Shown here: positions 1 through 8,826 of the stretch, piece by piece
Numbering within the stretch: position 1 is the stretch's first letter
Layout of the letters: the number at the start of each line of letters is the position of its first letter
DNA from: Pseudaminobacter sp040049255
GTDB taxonomy: Bacteria; Pseudomonadota; Alphaproteobacteria; Rhizobiales; Rhizobiaceae
Length of the DNA stretch: 64,000 nt
Assembly (NCBI RefSeq): GCF_040049255.1
Contig: NZ_JBDZDR010000001.1
Span: 682,001-746,000 of the forward strand
Direction of reading: 5' to 3'
Notes under the pieces: generated by a model
Told to the model about the DNA's origin: nothing
Databases searched by the model: none
What the model saw: the letters and a program-made list of their open reading frames with translations, nothing else
Translations under genes and position numbers: made by a program

Positions 1-1
1 G

Positions 2-424
2 CCGCACAGGGTCCTGAACCGTGCCGAACGCCCTGCCCTGGCCCTCAGCGAAGGCTATCGCAAGACGATGCTCTCGCGTCGTCCGATCCACGAAATGGAA
101 GTCTATTCGGGCGAGTTCGCCGTCGGCGGCTCTACAGGGGACCTGCTCTACACGCATGGCAACGCGCATGAGATGTTCATAGTGCTGCGAGGCCGGCTGG
201 AGCTGACCCTCGGCGACGAGCGCTTCATCCTCGATGAAGGCGACAGCATCGAATACTCAACCGCAACGCCGCACAAGGCGAGGAATGTTGGCGACAAGCC
301 GGCCGAGGTGCTGTGGGTGATTGCGCCCCCCACCAGCGAAGCCGTCGAACTCGATCAATATGTGGCCCGGAAATCGCTCGCATCCGGGCATTCAAAAACA
401 GACAGCGGGTTATCGGAGGAATAA
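2..424 (+). CDS. Cupin-domain end of a probable XRE-family regulator (5' truncated by window)
   Basis: The frame is open back to the first base, so the gene starts outside the window; the internal ATG at 68 is probably not the true start. The visible 140 residues form a small double-stranded beta-helix (cupin): a glycine-rich strand, a LYTHGNAHEMFIVLRG-type segment with metal-site histidines, then EGDSIEYSTATPHKARN. A cupin ending a longer protein, directly before a polyamine-type ABC operon, fits an XRE-cupin repressor/activator of the PuuR type; the helix-turn-helix itself is not visible. Its stop codon (422-424) abuts the next ATG (425), and the ribosome site GGAGGA lies inside its last codons, so translation of the transporter is coupled to it. 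The fold is secure; the regulator role is inference. Confidence 0.75.
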   Translation, partial: PHRVLNRAERPALALSEGYRKTMLSRRPIHEMEVYSGEFAVGGSTGDLLYTHGNAHEMFIVLRGRLELTLGDERFILDEGDSIEYSTATPHKARNVGDKPAEVLWVIAPPTSEAVELDQYVARKSLASGHSKTDSGLSEE

Positions 425-1501
425 ATGATCCATAAGTCGATTATGGGCATTGCCAGCGCCTCGGCGCTTGCCATGCTCGCCACTGCCGCCGTGGCGCAGG
501 ATGCGCCGCCCGCCGGCACCATCGTGGACGGTTCGCTCAAGGGCAAGACGCTGACCTTCGTCTCCTATGGCGGCATCTACCAGGACGGCCAGGTCGCGGC
601 GATGAAGGAATTCGTCGACAGGACCGGCGTTACGCTGCTCAATGACGGCCCGACTGAGATCGCCAAGCTGCAGGCGCAGGTCGAATCCGGCAATGTCACC
701 TGGGACGTCGTCGACACCGCCGACTTCCCGCCCTACGTGCACTGCGGCACGCTGTTCCAGAAGCTCGACTTCTCCAAGCTCGACATCTCGCACATTCCGC
801 CCGGCCAGGTCGGCGAGTGCAGCGTGCCGGCGATGAACTACGGCATCGTCCTGATGTACAAGAACGACACCTACAAGGACAATCCGCCCAAGGACTGGAA
901 GGATTTCTTCGACACCGAGAAGTTCCCCGGCATCCGCGCCATCGACGGCAGCGGCGACCCGCTGGGCGGCCTCATCGAGCAGGGCGTTCTGGCCGACGGC
1001 GGCTCGGTTGAGAACATGACCGCTGCCGACATCGACCGCGGCATCGCCAAGATCAAGGCGCTCGGCCCGGACACCATCTTCTGGAAGACCGGCGCGGAAT
1101 CGCAGCAGCTCGCCGAGTCCGGCGAAGCCGACATGATCATGATGTGGACCGGCCGCGCCATGACCGCCGTGAAGAACGGCGCGGAATACACGCCGGTCTG
1201 GCAGGACTGGATGGTCGTGATGGACCAGATGACCATTCCGGTCGGCGTCAAGGACACGGAAGCTTCCTACGCGCTCATCAACGCCTATCTGGGCAAGCAG
1301 GCGCAGGAAGTGCTGACCGAGCAGACCTCCTACTCGCCGATCCATGACGAGGCCCAGCCGAAGGTCGATCCGTCGGTCGCCGCCTTCCTGACCAACACGC
1401 CCGAGCGCGTGAAGCAGGGCTACCAGCAGAACATCAAGTTCTGGGTCGAGAACTTCGATGCCGCCTCTGAAAAGTGGACGGCGTTGATGTCCGGCAACTA
1501 A
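425..1501 (+). CDS. Periplasmic substrate-binding protein, PotD/PotF-like
   Basis: A 358-residue solute-binding protein with an N-terminal Sec signal peptide (hydrophobic stretch about residues 5-23, cleavage after AVA-Q). The mature part begins GKTLTFVSYGGIYQDG, typical of the spermidine/putrescine family (SBP_bac_8). It contains the lobe-switch segment NYGIVLMYKND and a C-terminal region rich in aromatics. Its length is normal for the family. It would capture a cationic compound such as a polyamine or a related amine in the periplasm and deliver it to the two permeases that follow. The ligand cannot be read from the sequence. First transporter gene of an operon running to about 6.2 kb. Confidence 0.88.
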   Translation: MIHKSIMGIASASALAMLATAAVAQDAPPAGTIVDGSLKGKTLTFVSYGGIYQDGQVAAMKEFVDRTGVTLLNDGPTEIAKLQAQVESGNVTWDVVDTADFPPYVHCGTLFQKLDFSKLDISHIPPGQVGECSVPAMNYGIVLMYKNDTYKDNPPKDWKDFFDTEKFPGIRAIDGSGDPLGGLIEQGVLADGGSVENMTAADIDRGIAKIKALGPDTIFWKTGAESQQLAESGEADMIMMWTGRAMTAVKNGAEYTPVWQDWMVVMDQMTIPVGVKDTEASYALINAYLGKQAQEVLTEQTSYSPIHDEAQPKVDPSVAAFLTNTPERVKQGYQQNIKFWVENFDAASEKWTALMSGN

Positions 1502-1530
1502 GCCGCATCGTCAGACCGGGGCTGTAAAGC

Positions 1531-2433
1531 GTGAACCAGACAATCGACATGACCATGACCGGGGGGCCTAGCCCCCGGTCCGCAGGCAGCGCAGCGCCGC
1601 GGCGCTGGCGGCTGGCCGCCTATCCGTCACTGCTGACGGCGCCGGCGGTCCTGCTTCTCATCGCGGCAATGGGCTATCCGCTGCTCACCATCGTGTTGCG
1701 CAGCTTCTCCGAACCGGAATGGGGGCTGCAGAACTACGTCTGGTTCTTTTCCACCCCCGTCAACCTCACGGTCCTGGCCCGCACCTTCTCCATCTCGGCC
1801 TGGGTCGCCATCGTCTGCGTCGTCGCGGCCTACCCCTACGCCTATCTTATGACGGTGGTGGGGCCGCGCATGCGGCTGCTGCTCATCCTGTGCGTGCTGG
1901 TGCCGTTCTGGGTCAGCGGCGTGGTGCGCACGTTGGCCTGGGTGATCCTGCTGCAGGATTCCGGCGTCATCAATACCATCATCAAGTCGCTCGGCTTCGG
2001 CGCGGTGAAGCTCATCCGCACCCCCACCGGCGTCGTCATCGGCATGGCGCAGGTGCTCCTGCCCTTCATGATCCTGCCGCTCTATTCCGTCATGCGCGGC
2101 ATCGACCTCAGGCTGGTCCAGGCCGCACGCAGCCTCGGCGCGCGGCCCTCGCTCGCCTTCCTGCAGGTCTATCTGCCGCTGTCGCTGCCCGGCGTCTTCG
2201 CCGGTGCCATCATCGTCTTCATCCTGGCGCTCGGCTTCTACATCACGCCGGCCCTGCTCGGCGGCCCGCGCAGCACCATGCTGTCCACGCTCGTGCAGAA
2301 CCAGGTGCTCAGCCTGCTCAACTGGGGCCGCGGCGGCGCCATGGGCGTGGTGCTGCTGATGTCGACCTTCGTGCTGCTGGCGGTCGCCGCACCGTTCATG
2401 CGCCAGCGCCACAAGAAGTCTGCGAGGTCGTGA
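1531..2433 (+). CDS. ABC transporter permease, PotB-like
   Basis: A 300-residue inner-membrane permease of the binding-protein-dependent type with about six membrane helices. The EAA-like loop QAARSLGARPSLAFLQVYLP (about residues 196-215), the cytoplasmic contact for the ATPase, is present. Start is GTG at 1531, 29 bases after the binding-protein stop. The polar N-terminus of about 30 residues before the first helix is normal for PotB-like subunits. It pairs with the next permease to make the channel of the importer. Confidence 0.88.
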   Translation: MNQTIDMTMTGGPSPRSAGSAAPRRWRLAAYPSLLTAPAVLLLIAAMGYPLLTIVLRSFSEPEWGLQNYVWFFSTPVNLTVLARTFSISAWVAIVCVVAAYPYAYLMTVVGPRMRLLLILCVLVPFWVSGVVRTLAWVILLQDSGVINTIIKSLGFGAVKLIRTPTGVVIGMAQVLLPFMILPLYSVMRGIDLRLVQAARSLGARPSLAFLQVYLPLSLPGVFAGAIIVFILALGFYITPALLGGPRSTMLSTLVQNQVLSLLNWGRGGAMGVVLLMSTFVLLAVAAPFMRQRHKKSARS

Positions 2434-2435
2434 AA

Positions 2436-3218
2436 ATGAAGCCCTTCCGCATCATTCTCGGCCTGTTCTGCCTGCTCGTCGCCATCTGGCTGGTGATGCC
2501 GACGCTGGTCGTCATCCCCATGTCGTTCAACGAGAAGAAGTCACTGGCCTTCCCGCCCGCCGGCTTCTCCTGGCAGTGGTACGTCAATTTCTTCACCAAT
2601 CCGGAGTGGCTCACGAGCTTCGTCAACTCGCTGAAGGTGGCTGGCATCGTCGCCATCGTTGCCACCTTCATCGGCACGCTGGCATCTCTGGGGCTCAGCC
2701 GCATGAAGCATTCGGGCGCCGGCATCCTGCGTGCGCTGCTGATCACGCCCATGATCGTGCCCGGCGTGGTGCTGGCCATCGGCGTCTATGCGGTCTACCT
2801 CAACTACCAGCTCGTCGGCACCACGCTCGGCTTCGTCATCGCACACACCATGCTGGCGATCCCCTTCGTCATCATCGCCGTGTCGGCCAGCCTTGAGGTC
2901 TTCGACGTGCGGCTTGAAACGGCCGCCGCCAGCCTCGGCGCGAACCGCTTCACCACCTTCCGCACCATCACGCTGCCGCTGATCGCGCCCGGCATCCTCT
3001 CGGGGCTGCTGTTTGCCTTCGTCACCTCGTTCGACGAGATCATCGTGGCGCTGTTCATCACCAGCCCCTACCTGAAGACCCTGCCCGTGCAGATCTTCAC
3101 CAGCATCACCCGTGACGCCGACCCGACGGTCGCGGCCGTCGGAACCATCATCTTCCTGGCCACGTCGCTGATCATCACTGCAGGGCTGCTCATCGGCTCG
3201 AAATCGAAAAGAAGCTGA
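2436..3218 (+). CDS. ABC transporter permease, PotC-like
   Basis: A 260-residue second permease starting at ATG 2436, two bases after the PotB-like stop. The frame is open further upstream, but that part is only the out-of-frame reading of the previous gene. About six helices are visible, with the EAA loop ETAAASLGANRFTTFRTITL near residues 155-174 and a PotC-like N-terminus (one helix, then VIPMSFNEKKSLAFPP). The late segment SFDEIIVALFI is typical of PotC-like subunits. It forms the heterodimeric pore with its neighbour; the ATPase follows after one base. Confidence 0.88.
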   Translation: MKPFRIILGLFCLLVAIWLVMPTLVVIPMSFNEKKSLAFPPAGFSWQWYVNFFTNPEWLTSFVNSLKVAGIVAIVATFIGTLASLGLSRMKHSGAGILRALLITPMIVPGVVLAIGVYAVYLNYQLVGTTLGFVIAHTMLAIPFVIIAVSASLEVFDVRLETAAASLGANRFTTFRTITLPLIAPGILSGLLFAFVTSFDEIIVALFITSPYLKTLPVQIFTSITRDADPTVAAVGTIIFLATSLIITAGLLIGSKSKRS

Positions 3219-3219
3219 C

Positions 3220-4353
3220 ATGCACACAACCAACATGTCCCCCTCGAAGACCAGGGAACGCGGCGCGGCCATCGACATCCGCAACGCCACCAAGCGCTAC
3301 GGCAATTTCGTCGCCCTCAACGATGTCAGCCTGCACATCGAGCCGGGCGAGTTCATGACCCTGCTGGGCCCCAGCGGCTCAGGCAAGACCACGACGCTCA
3401 ATGTCGTCGCGGGCTTCACCGACCTCACCGCCGGCCAGCTCTCCGTCGGCGGCCAGAGCATCGTCGGCGTGCCGGCCCACAAGCGCAACATCGGCGTCGT
3501 GTTCCAGCACTACGCGCTGTTCCCGCACATGACCGTGGGCAAGAACGTGGCCTATCCGCTCACCCTCCGGGGCGTGGACAAGGCCGAGCGCGACCGCCGC
3601 GTGGCGCTGGCCCTCGACATGGTCAAGATGGCCGATTTCGCGCATCGCTATCCAAGCGAACTGTCGGGCGGCCAGCAGCAGCGCGTGGCGCTGGCACGCG
3701 CCATCGTGTTCGACCCGCCGCTGCTGCTCATGGACGAGCCGCTGGGCGCATTGGACAAGAAGCTGCGCGAATGGCTGCAGCTTGAAATCAAGCGCATCCA
3801 CCGCGAACTCGGCACCACCTTCGTCTACGTCACCCACGACCAGGAGGAAGCGCTGGTTCTGTCCGACCGCATCGCGGTCTTCAACCAGGGCCGCATCGAG
3901 CAGATCGGCACCGGACGCGAGCTCTACGACGAGCCGGCCACGCTGTTCGTAGGCAAGTTCATAGGCGAATCCACCACCCTGCGCGGCACCGCCGAAGCCG
4001 CGGGCGGCGAGACCGGCCTCACCATCGCCGGCCAGAAGGCGGTGGCGAAAGGACATCTTTCCGACGGGCGCAAGCCGGTCATCCTGCTGCGGCCGGAAAA
4101 GCTGGCGCTGGCCGCTGCCGGCGCACCGCTGGCCGATGGCCACAACAGCCTGGCCGGCCGGGTGAGCGAGGCGATCTATCTCGGCTCCGGCTCCAAATAC
4201 CAGGTCACGCTCAAGGACGGCTCGGTCGCCATCGTGCGCTCGCCGCTGGAAGCCGCCTCCTTCTCGATCGGAGACGAGGTCGATGTGCGCTGGTCGATCG
4301 CCGATTCCAAGCTGCTCGCCGACGACGAGCGCGCCGACCTCACGCTGACCTGA
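3220..4353 (+). CDS. ABC transporter ATPase, PotA-like
   Basis: A 377-residue ATPase with every core motif: Walker A GPSGSGKTT (50-58), Q-loop FQHYALFP, signature LSGGQ (148-152), Walker B LLLMDEP (168-174) and switch histidine H206. The C-terminal third is a TOBE/OB-type regulatory domain (LLRPEKLAL, then SEAIYLGSGSKYQVTL). Length and two-domain layout match PotA/CUT1-type ATPases. It begins one base after the permease stop, so the two are probably coupled, and it powers the importer encoded by the three genes before it. Confidence 0.9.
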   Translation: MHTTNMSPSKTRERGAAIDIRNATKRYGNFVALNDVSLHIEPGEFMTLLGPSGSGKTTTLNVVAGFTDLTAGQLSVGGQSIVGVPAHKRNIGVVFQHYALFPHMTVGKNVAYPLTLRGVDKAERDRRVALALDMVKMADFAHRYPSELSGGQQQRVALARAIVFDPPLLLMDEPLGALDKKLREWLQLEIKRIHRELGTTFVYVTHDQEEALVLSDRIAVFNQGRIEQIGTGRELYDEPATLFVGKFIGESTTLRGTAEAAGGETGLTIAGQKAVAKGHLSDGRKPVILLRPEKLALAAAGAPLADGHNSLAGRVSEAIYLGSGSKYQVTLKDGSVAIVRSPLEAASFSIGDEVDVRWSIADSKLLADDERADLTLT

Positions 4354-4379
4354 TTTTCACCCAAGCCGGACCTCACCAC

Positions 4380-5765
4380 ATGCAAGCCAAGACAAACGGC
4401 AACATCTCCTTCTGGTACGCCGACATAGGCGGCGTACCTTCCTACCGAGCCCCCCTGCCCGGCGATCTCGAAGCCGATGTCTGCATCGTGGGCGCCGGCT
4501 TCACCGGCCTGTGGACGGCCTACTACCTCAAGAAGGCCGATCCCTCGATCCGCATCGCCATCGTGGAAAAGGAATTCGCCGGCTTCGGCGCTTCCGGTCG
4601 CAATGGCGGCTGGCTGTCGGGCGGCTTCGGCTGGTCGCGGGAAAAATACCTGAAAACCTCGACCCGCGGCGCTGTGGTGGACATGCAGCTTGCCATGTAT
4701 GGCACGGTCAATGAGGTGATTTCGGTGACCGAGGCCGAGGGCATCGACGCCGACATCATGCGCGTCGACAACATCACTGTCGCCACCAACAAGCCCCAGC
4801 TTGAGCGTGCAAAGGCGGAATACGAACAGGCCAAGACCTGGGACATGCCGGCCGACCGCATTGCGTTCCTCAGCGCGCAGGAAGCACGCGAACGCATCAA
4901 CATTCACAATGTGCAGGGCGCCTATGTGCTGCGCGGCATGGCGCGGGTGCAGCCGGCCAAGCTGGTGCGCGGCCTGGCCCACACCGTCGAGCGCCTCGGC
5001 GTGCCGATCTACGAGCAGACCACGGTGCTCGGCCTCGAGAAGGGCAAGGTCACGACCGATCGCGGCACGGTGCGCGCACCCATCATCGTGCGGGCCACGG
5101 AAGGTTTTACCGCCGGCATTCCGGGCAACGAGCGGCTGTGGCTACCGCTCAACAGCGCCCAGATCATCACCGAGCCGCTGCCGCAATCGCTGTGGGACGA
5201 GATCGGCTGGAACGGCCACGAACTGCTCGGCGATGCCGCACACGCTTATTGCTACGCCCAGCGCACCCGCGAGGGCCGCATCACCATGGGCGGGCGCGGC
5301 GTGCCCTATCGGTTTGGCTCGAAGACCGACGTGCGCGGCCAGACGCAGCAGGAAACCATCGACGCGCTCTACAAGATCCTGATGCGGCTCTTGCCGCAGA
5401 CCCGCGATCTCAAGATCGACCATGCCTGGTGCGGCGTGCTGGGCGTGCCGCGCGACTGGTGCACCACCGCCGGGCTCGACGAGGAAACCGGCATCGCCTG
5501 GGCAGGCGGCTATGTGGGCCTGGGCGTCTCAAGCTCCAACCTTTCGGGCCGCACGCTGCGCGATCTCATCCTGCGCCGCGACACCGAGCTCACCCGCCTG
5601 CCCTGGGTCAACCGCCGGGTGCGCAAGTGGGAGCCCGAGCCGATGCGCTGGCTGGGCGTACATTCCATGTACCAACTCTACCGCATCGCCGACGAGCGCG
5701 AGGAAGCCGGCCTCCAGCAAACTTCGAAGCTGGCAGCCCTCGCCGACAGCATCACCGGGCACTAA
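4380..5765 (+). CDS. FAD-dependent amine/amino-acid oxidoreductase (DAO family, PuuB-like)
   Basis: A 461-residue flavoprotein. A Rossmann dinucleotide site DVCIVGAGFTGLWTAYYL (about 33-50) is followed by EKEFAGFGASGRNGGWLSGG, the DAO-family FAD clamp also seen in gamma-glutamylputrescine oxidase. The C-terminal segment AGGYVGLGVSSSNLSGR closes the FAD site. It sits 26 bases after the transporter ATPase on the same strand, so it probably oxidises the imported amine. PuuB-like enzymes oxidise gamma-glutamylputrescine, but no gamma-glutamyl ligase is present here, so another secondary amine or a betaine-derived substrate is equally possible. Confidence 0.82.
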   Translation: MQAKTNGNISFWYADIGGVPSYRAPLPGDLEADVCIVGAGFTGLWTAYYLKKADPSIRIAIVEKEFAGFGASGRNGGWLSGGFGWSREKYLKTSTRGAVVDMQLAMYGTVNEVISVTEAEGIDADIMRVDNITVATNKPQLERAKAEYEQAKTWDMPADRIAFLSAQEARERINIHNVQGAYVLRGMARVQPAKLVRGLAHTVERLGVPIYEQTTVLGLEKGKVTTDRGTVRAPIIVRATEGFTAGIPGNERLWLPLNSAQIITEPLPQSLWDEIGWNGHELLGDAAHAYCYAQRTREGRITMGGRGVPYRFGSKTDVRGQTQQETIDALYKILMRLLPQTRDLKIDHAWCGVLGVPRDWCTTAGLDEETGIAWAGGYVGLGVSSSNLSGRTLRDLILRRDTELTRLPWVNRRVRKWEPEPMRWLGVHSMYQLYRIADEREEAGLQQTSKLAALADSITGH

Positions 5766-5836
5766 GCCCGGTGGTCTTCTGAGAAATCAGAACAACTTCA
5801 AGAACTTAGTATTTTAACGACCATCCGGAGATTGCC

Positions 5837-6193
5837 ATGATCGAATTCCAGACCTTCGCCCACCTCGCCAACATCGATCTTGGCGCCCCGGAGCCCAAGC
5901 CCACCTCGGTCGAGGGCAACCAGGAAGAGGCGGCCAAGACGCTGTGGACCTCGCCGGATGGCAAGCTGGAGATCGGCGTCTGGGAGTGCACCCCCGGCCG
6001 CTTCACCGCCGTGCGCGAGGACAACTCCGAGACCTGCCACATCGTGTCGGGCCGCGTCTCGCTGCATGGCCCCGACGGCCGCACCCAGGAAGTTCGCCCC
6101 GGCGAGGTGCTGGTGCTGCCCAAGGGCTGGCGCGGCGAGTGGACGGTCCACGAAAAGGTGCGCAAGCTCTACGTCATCTACAAGGACGTCTGA
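5837..6193 (+). CDS. Small cupin protein (EutQ/DUF861-like)
   Basis: A 118-residue single-domain cupin. The first half carries TSPDGKLEIGVWECTPGRFT and the second GEVLVLPKGWRGEWTVHEKVRKLYVI, the layout of the Cupin_3/DUF861 group (ureidoglycine-aminohydrolase-like and EutQ-like folds). It is preceded by the ribosome site CCGGAG and lies 71 bases after the oxidase, so it is probably the last gene of the amine operon. Its role may be sensing or processing a small intermediate; no activity can be assigned. The family match is good, the function unknown. Confidence 0.72.
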   Translation: MIEFQTFAHLANIDLGAPEPKPTSVEGNQEEAAKTLWTSPDGKLEIGVWECTPGRFTAVREDNSETCHIVSGRVSLHGPDGRTQEVRPGEVLVLPKGWRGEWTVHEKVRKLYVIYKDV

Positions 6194-6343
6194 TCAACCG
6201 CGGGAATTCCGCATTTCCGAAATCTCCGCTGGCGCAACGAGCTGAAAAGTAGCACACTTGTTTTGCAAGGATCACGCGCCAAACCAAGGGGTTAGGGCCG
6301 CGGCTTCCCGCCAGTTCGGGGCAGCCGGGCTCCGGAAAGCGGC

Positions 6344-6661
6344 ATGGACCAGCAACACAAAGGTAGCCACGGCGCGGTCCGTTTCCGCGCCGTTCGCGGC
6401 GGCAAGACGACCAAAATCGACGCCGACGAAATCGAGGTCACGCTGGGCAACGGCGTGACGTTCACGCTTTCCGCAGTGGATACACCCGGCGACGGCGTGG
6501 CGCTGCACATTCCCCATCAGGAGCCGGAAGCCCCGCAGTTCGGGGTCTTCTCCATCGAACCCGGCGCAGCCAACACCATCTTCGTGCGCGCAGTGCTCTA
6601 TGACCGCGATGCAGAGGACGGCCTGCGTCCGGACGAACTGAACGCCTCGAACGACGATTGA
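6344..6661 (+). CDS. Hypothetical protein, 105 aa
   Basis: I do not recognise this protein. It has no signal peptide or membrane helix and looks like a small all-beta domain: alternating hydrophobic strands such as AVRFRAVRG, DEIEVTLGNGVTFTL and TIFVRAVLYDRD, followed by an acidic tail. A GGAAAG ribosome site lies seven bases before the ATG and codon usage matches its neighbours, so it is probably real. It lies between the amine operon and the convergent Rieske gene. The 150-base gap before it shows no clear terminator. Confidence 0.5.
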   Translation: MDQQHKGSHGAVRFRAVRGGKTTKIDADEIEVTLGNGVTFTLSAVDTPGDGVALHIPHQEPEAPQFGVFSIEPGAANTIFVRAVLYDRDAEDGLRPDELNASNDD

Positions 6662-6788
6662 GCCTTCAATCCTGCGAGGTTGCGAACAATCGCTCCATGA
6701 TTATTCATTCGAGCCCGCGGCCGTGCACGGCGCAACCACCCTGCACAGCCTGTGAGCCCAACCGCCGAGGCAGGTCGGCAAAGGCCCG

Positions 6789-8018
6789 TCAGGGCCGGCT
6801 GATCTCGTCCAGATACCAGCCGATGTAGCGCAGTTCGTTGTGCTCCATCGGCGCGATCGGCCCGGGTTCGAAGTAGCGCGAAGCCACGCCGTGCGCGGTG
6901 TGCTCGATGATCTTCTTGTCTTCCTCGGTGGTGACCTTCCACAGCCAGATCAGCTTTTCGAGGTCGTAGTCCCTGCCCTCCTCGGCATCGCCGCGCACCA
7001 GCCAGATCAGCTCCATCTCGCAGGTGTCCACCGTCTTGGGAATGAAGCGGTAGATCATGCCATGGTCGGGATAGCAGACCAGGAAGGTCGTGCCGCCGAG
7101 ATGGATCGAGGTCACGCCGCCGTCATAGTCGGTGAAGCGGCCCATCAGCGGCGCCACCGGCGAGCCGTCCTCGCTGCCGCTCGAAACGCCGTCGTAAAGC
7201 GCATAGCGGAAGCTGTGAATCGCCTCCTGGCCCTTGGCGGAAGTCTGCCAGTTGTCGGCGCTGACGATCTCGATGCCCAGCGCGCAGGTGCGCTCCTCCA
7301 TCGCGGCGTTCAGCTTCTCGATCATGTGCAGCGGCTGCTCCAGCGCATGCGTCTTGGAGTATTCGGGATGCGCCGGCCCGCAATGGTAGCACTCGACATA
7401 GTTCTCCACCGCAAGCTTCCAGTTCGCGGCGACCGGATAGGTCTGGCGGTAGGCAACCTTGGCGTCCGCCCAGCCATACTGGCCGCAGCTCGTGCGCAAC
7501 TGCTCGGCGATCGGCTCGAAGTCCAGCGGCTTCTCGGCAAGGCAGATGAACACCAGCCCCTCGGCCACGCGCACATGCAGCTTCTTCAGCCCATGGGCGG
7601 AGCGGTCGAAATCCTTCGGCATCAGCCGCGCGGCGCGCAGGCTGCCGTCGTTGGAATAGGTCCAGGCGTGATAGGGGCACACGAAGAATTTGGCATTGCC
7701 CTTGGGCTTGGTGCAGACCTCGGCGCCGCGATGGCGGCAGACGTTGAGCATCGCGTGGATCGTGCCGTCCTCGGCACGCGAAAGGATCACGGCCTCGCTG
7801 TCGATCTTGAACAGTTCGAAGTCGCCAGGGTTGGGAATGATGTTGGCATGCCCCAGGCAGTGCCAATGGCGGCGGAACACGCGCTCCATGTCGCGGTCGT
7901 AGATGGCCGGGTCCTTGTAGAACGCGCGAGCCAGGCCGTAGCCGGGACGATGGGACGCCACCAGGCCGTCGATTGGGTCGATCTCACTGGAGGCCTGCGG
8001 GAAAGGAACCACGGTCAT
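6789..8018 (-). CDS. Rieske non-haem iron oxygenase, alpha subunit (betaine/choline monooxygenase-like)
   Basis: A 409-residue oxygenase. The Rieske 2Fe-2S site is C94-x-H96 (NVCRHRG) and C114-x-x-H117 (CPYHAW). The mononuclear iron site follows at ENYVECYHCGPAHPEY (H212 and H217). The layout matches oxygenases that demethylate quaternary amines (GbcA, stachydrine or carnitine types) rather than aromatic dioxygenases, but the substrate is not determined. I chose ATG 8018 over a longer open frame because AGGAG lies eight bases before it and the upstream extension is arginine-rich noise. No reductase gene is adjacent, so the electron donor is elsewhere. Its neighbourhood with an amine importer and amine oxidase fits methylated-amine catabolism. 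Confidence 0.85.
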   Translation of the reverse strand: MTVVPFPQASSEIDPIDGLVASHRPGYGLARAFYKDPAIYDRDMERVFRRHWHCLGHANIIPNPGDFELFKIDSEAVILSRAEDGTIHAMLNVCRHRGAEVCTKPKGNAKFFVCPYHAWTYSNDGSLRAARLMPKDFDRSAHGLKKLHVRVAEGLVFICLAEKPLDFEPIAEQLRTSCGQYGWADAKVAYRQTYPVAANWKLAVENYVECYHCGPAHPEYSKTHALEQPLHMIEKLNAAMEERTCALGIEIVSADNWQTSAKGQEAIHSFRYALYDGVSSGSEDGSPVAPLMGRFTDYDGGVTSIHLGGTTFLVCYPDHGMIYRFIPKTVDTCEMELIWLVRGDAEEGRDYDLEKLIWLWKVTTEEDKKIIEHTAHGVASRYFEPGPIAPMEHNELRYIGWYLDEISRP

Positions 8019-8204
8019 GCGCCGCTCCTGATCATTTGTTGCATGGGACCGGCCGTGCGGAGACCTCAAAATCGGATCGTCGCGCAGGTCCGCCAGGGTC
8101 TGCCATGCGCAACCACCTACCCCTCGGCGCCCGCCTGGCAGGCCAGGTTGACGACATTCGCGGGCGGTCCCTTCCCGTCTTTGCCTCGCACGCACTCATT
8201 GGGA

Positions 8205-8229
8205 ACCGACCCCGAAATCGGGGTCCGGT
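8205..8229. repeat. Imperfect inverted repeat (hairpin)
   Basis: ACCGACCCCG and CGGGGTCCGGT flank the four bases AAAT; the arms pair with a single bulged base. No T-tract follows on either strand, so it is not an obvious terminator. It may be an operator or leader structure for the oxygenase gene. Confidence 0.4.
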
Positions 8230-8496
8230 CCGCCGCGGGCACGATGCTTGGTTTGAAGGAATTGGAGCTTGGCCCGAAGGCTTTAAAACGGGCCTGAGCG
8301 CTCCGGAAACCGGCACCTCGAACACCGCCATCAAATCACCGACGCCGGTGGCCGGCGAGCGCGAAAACGACACCGCCTGCGCGGACCACGACACGGTCCA
8401 TCGGACGTTTCGCAGCCCCGGCGGTGACCGTCCCCGTCGACTGAATGGTCGCGCAAGCGGCCCCCTTCGGATTGCCGCGAATGCCTGCTTCCGCAT

Positions 8497-8521
8497 GCAA
8501 CCTCCCGCGCCGTCATGCGTT
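8497..8521 (+). promoter_or_regulatory. EcfG/RpoE2-type promoter candidate for the DUF982 pair
   Basis: GCAAC, 16 bases, then CGTT, ending 32 bases before the ATG at 8554. It differs from the EcfG consensus GGAAC-N16-CGTT by one base in the -35 box. The position and orientation are right; the box mismatch keeps confidence moderate. Confidence 0.45.
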
Positions 8522-8553
8522 GAGACATGCGCAGAAAATTGGGGGGTGTCGCC

Positions 8554-8817
8554 ATGGACACAGATCAGATTTTCGGATGGTTCGACAAGCCGGTTCCAGT
8601 TTCCGTCGGCTTGACGCATGATGTTCGCAACATATCCAATGCTCGGCAGGCGTTGGATATACTCATGAACCACTGGCCAAGCGCCGGCACCCAGCAGCAT
8701 AGGGACGCGCGGCAGGCCTGCCTGGAGGTATTGCGCGGCGAAAGAAGACCCGAGGATGCGCGAAAGGCCTTTGCAGAAGCCGCACGCGGTGCGGGCATTC
8801 TGTTCGAATTGGGGTAG
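8554..8817 (+). CDS. DUF982 protein
   Basis: An 87-residue protein of the DUF982 family, small proteins abundant in rhizobia. Visible family hallmarks are the VSVGLTHDVRNISNARQALD segment, a central NHWPS motif, and a C-terminal helix with RPEDARKAFAEAARGAGIL. Start ATG 8554 is chosen because GGGGGGTG lies just upstream; an ATG at 8527 would add nine residues. No signal peptide. It forms a pair with the next gene. Function is unknown for the family. A stress-type promoter candidate lies upstream. Confidence 0.75.
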   Translation: MDTDQIFGWFDKPVPVSVGLTHDVRNISNARQALDILMNHWPSAGTQQHRDARQACLEVLRGERRPEDARKAFAEAARGAGILFELG

Positions 8818-8826
8818 CTGGAGGAA

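Larger units (their letters stand above)
8019..8553 (+). other. 535-base divergent intergenic region
   Basis: No credible gene lies here. It separates the Rieske oxygenase (leftward) from the DUF982 pair (rightward). It holds a GC-rich imperfect inverted repeat at 8205-8229 and a stress-type promoter candidate at 8497-8521. Open frames crossing it are arginine-rich and lack ribosome sites. Confidence 0.6.

Noticed and set aside
1719..2435. N-terminal extension of the second PotC-like permease
   Set aside because: It is the out-of-frame reading of the first permease; the ATG at 2436 starts the recognisable family N-terminus.
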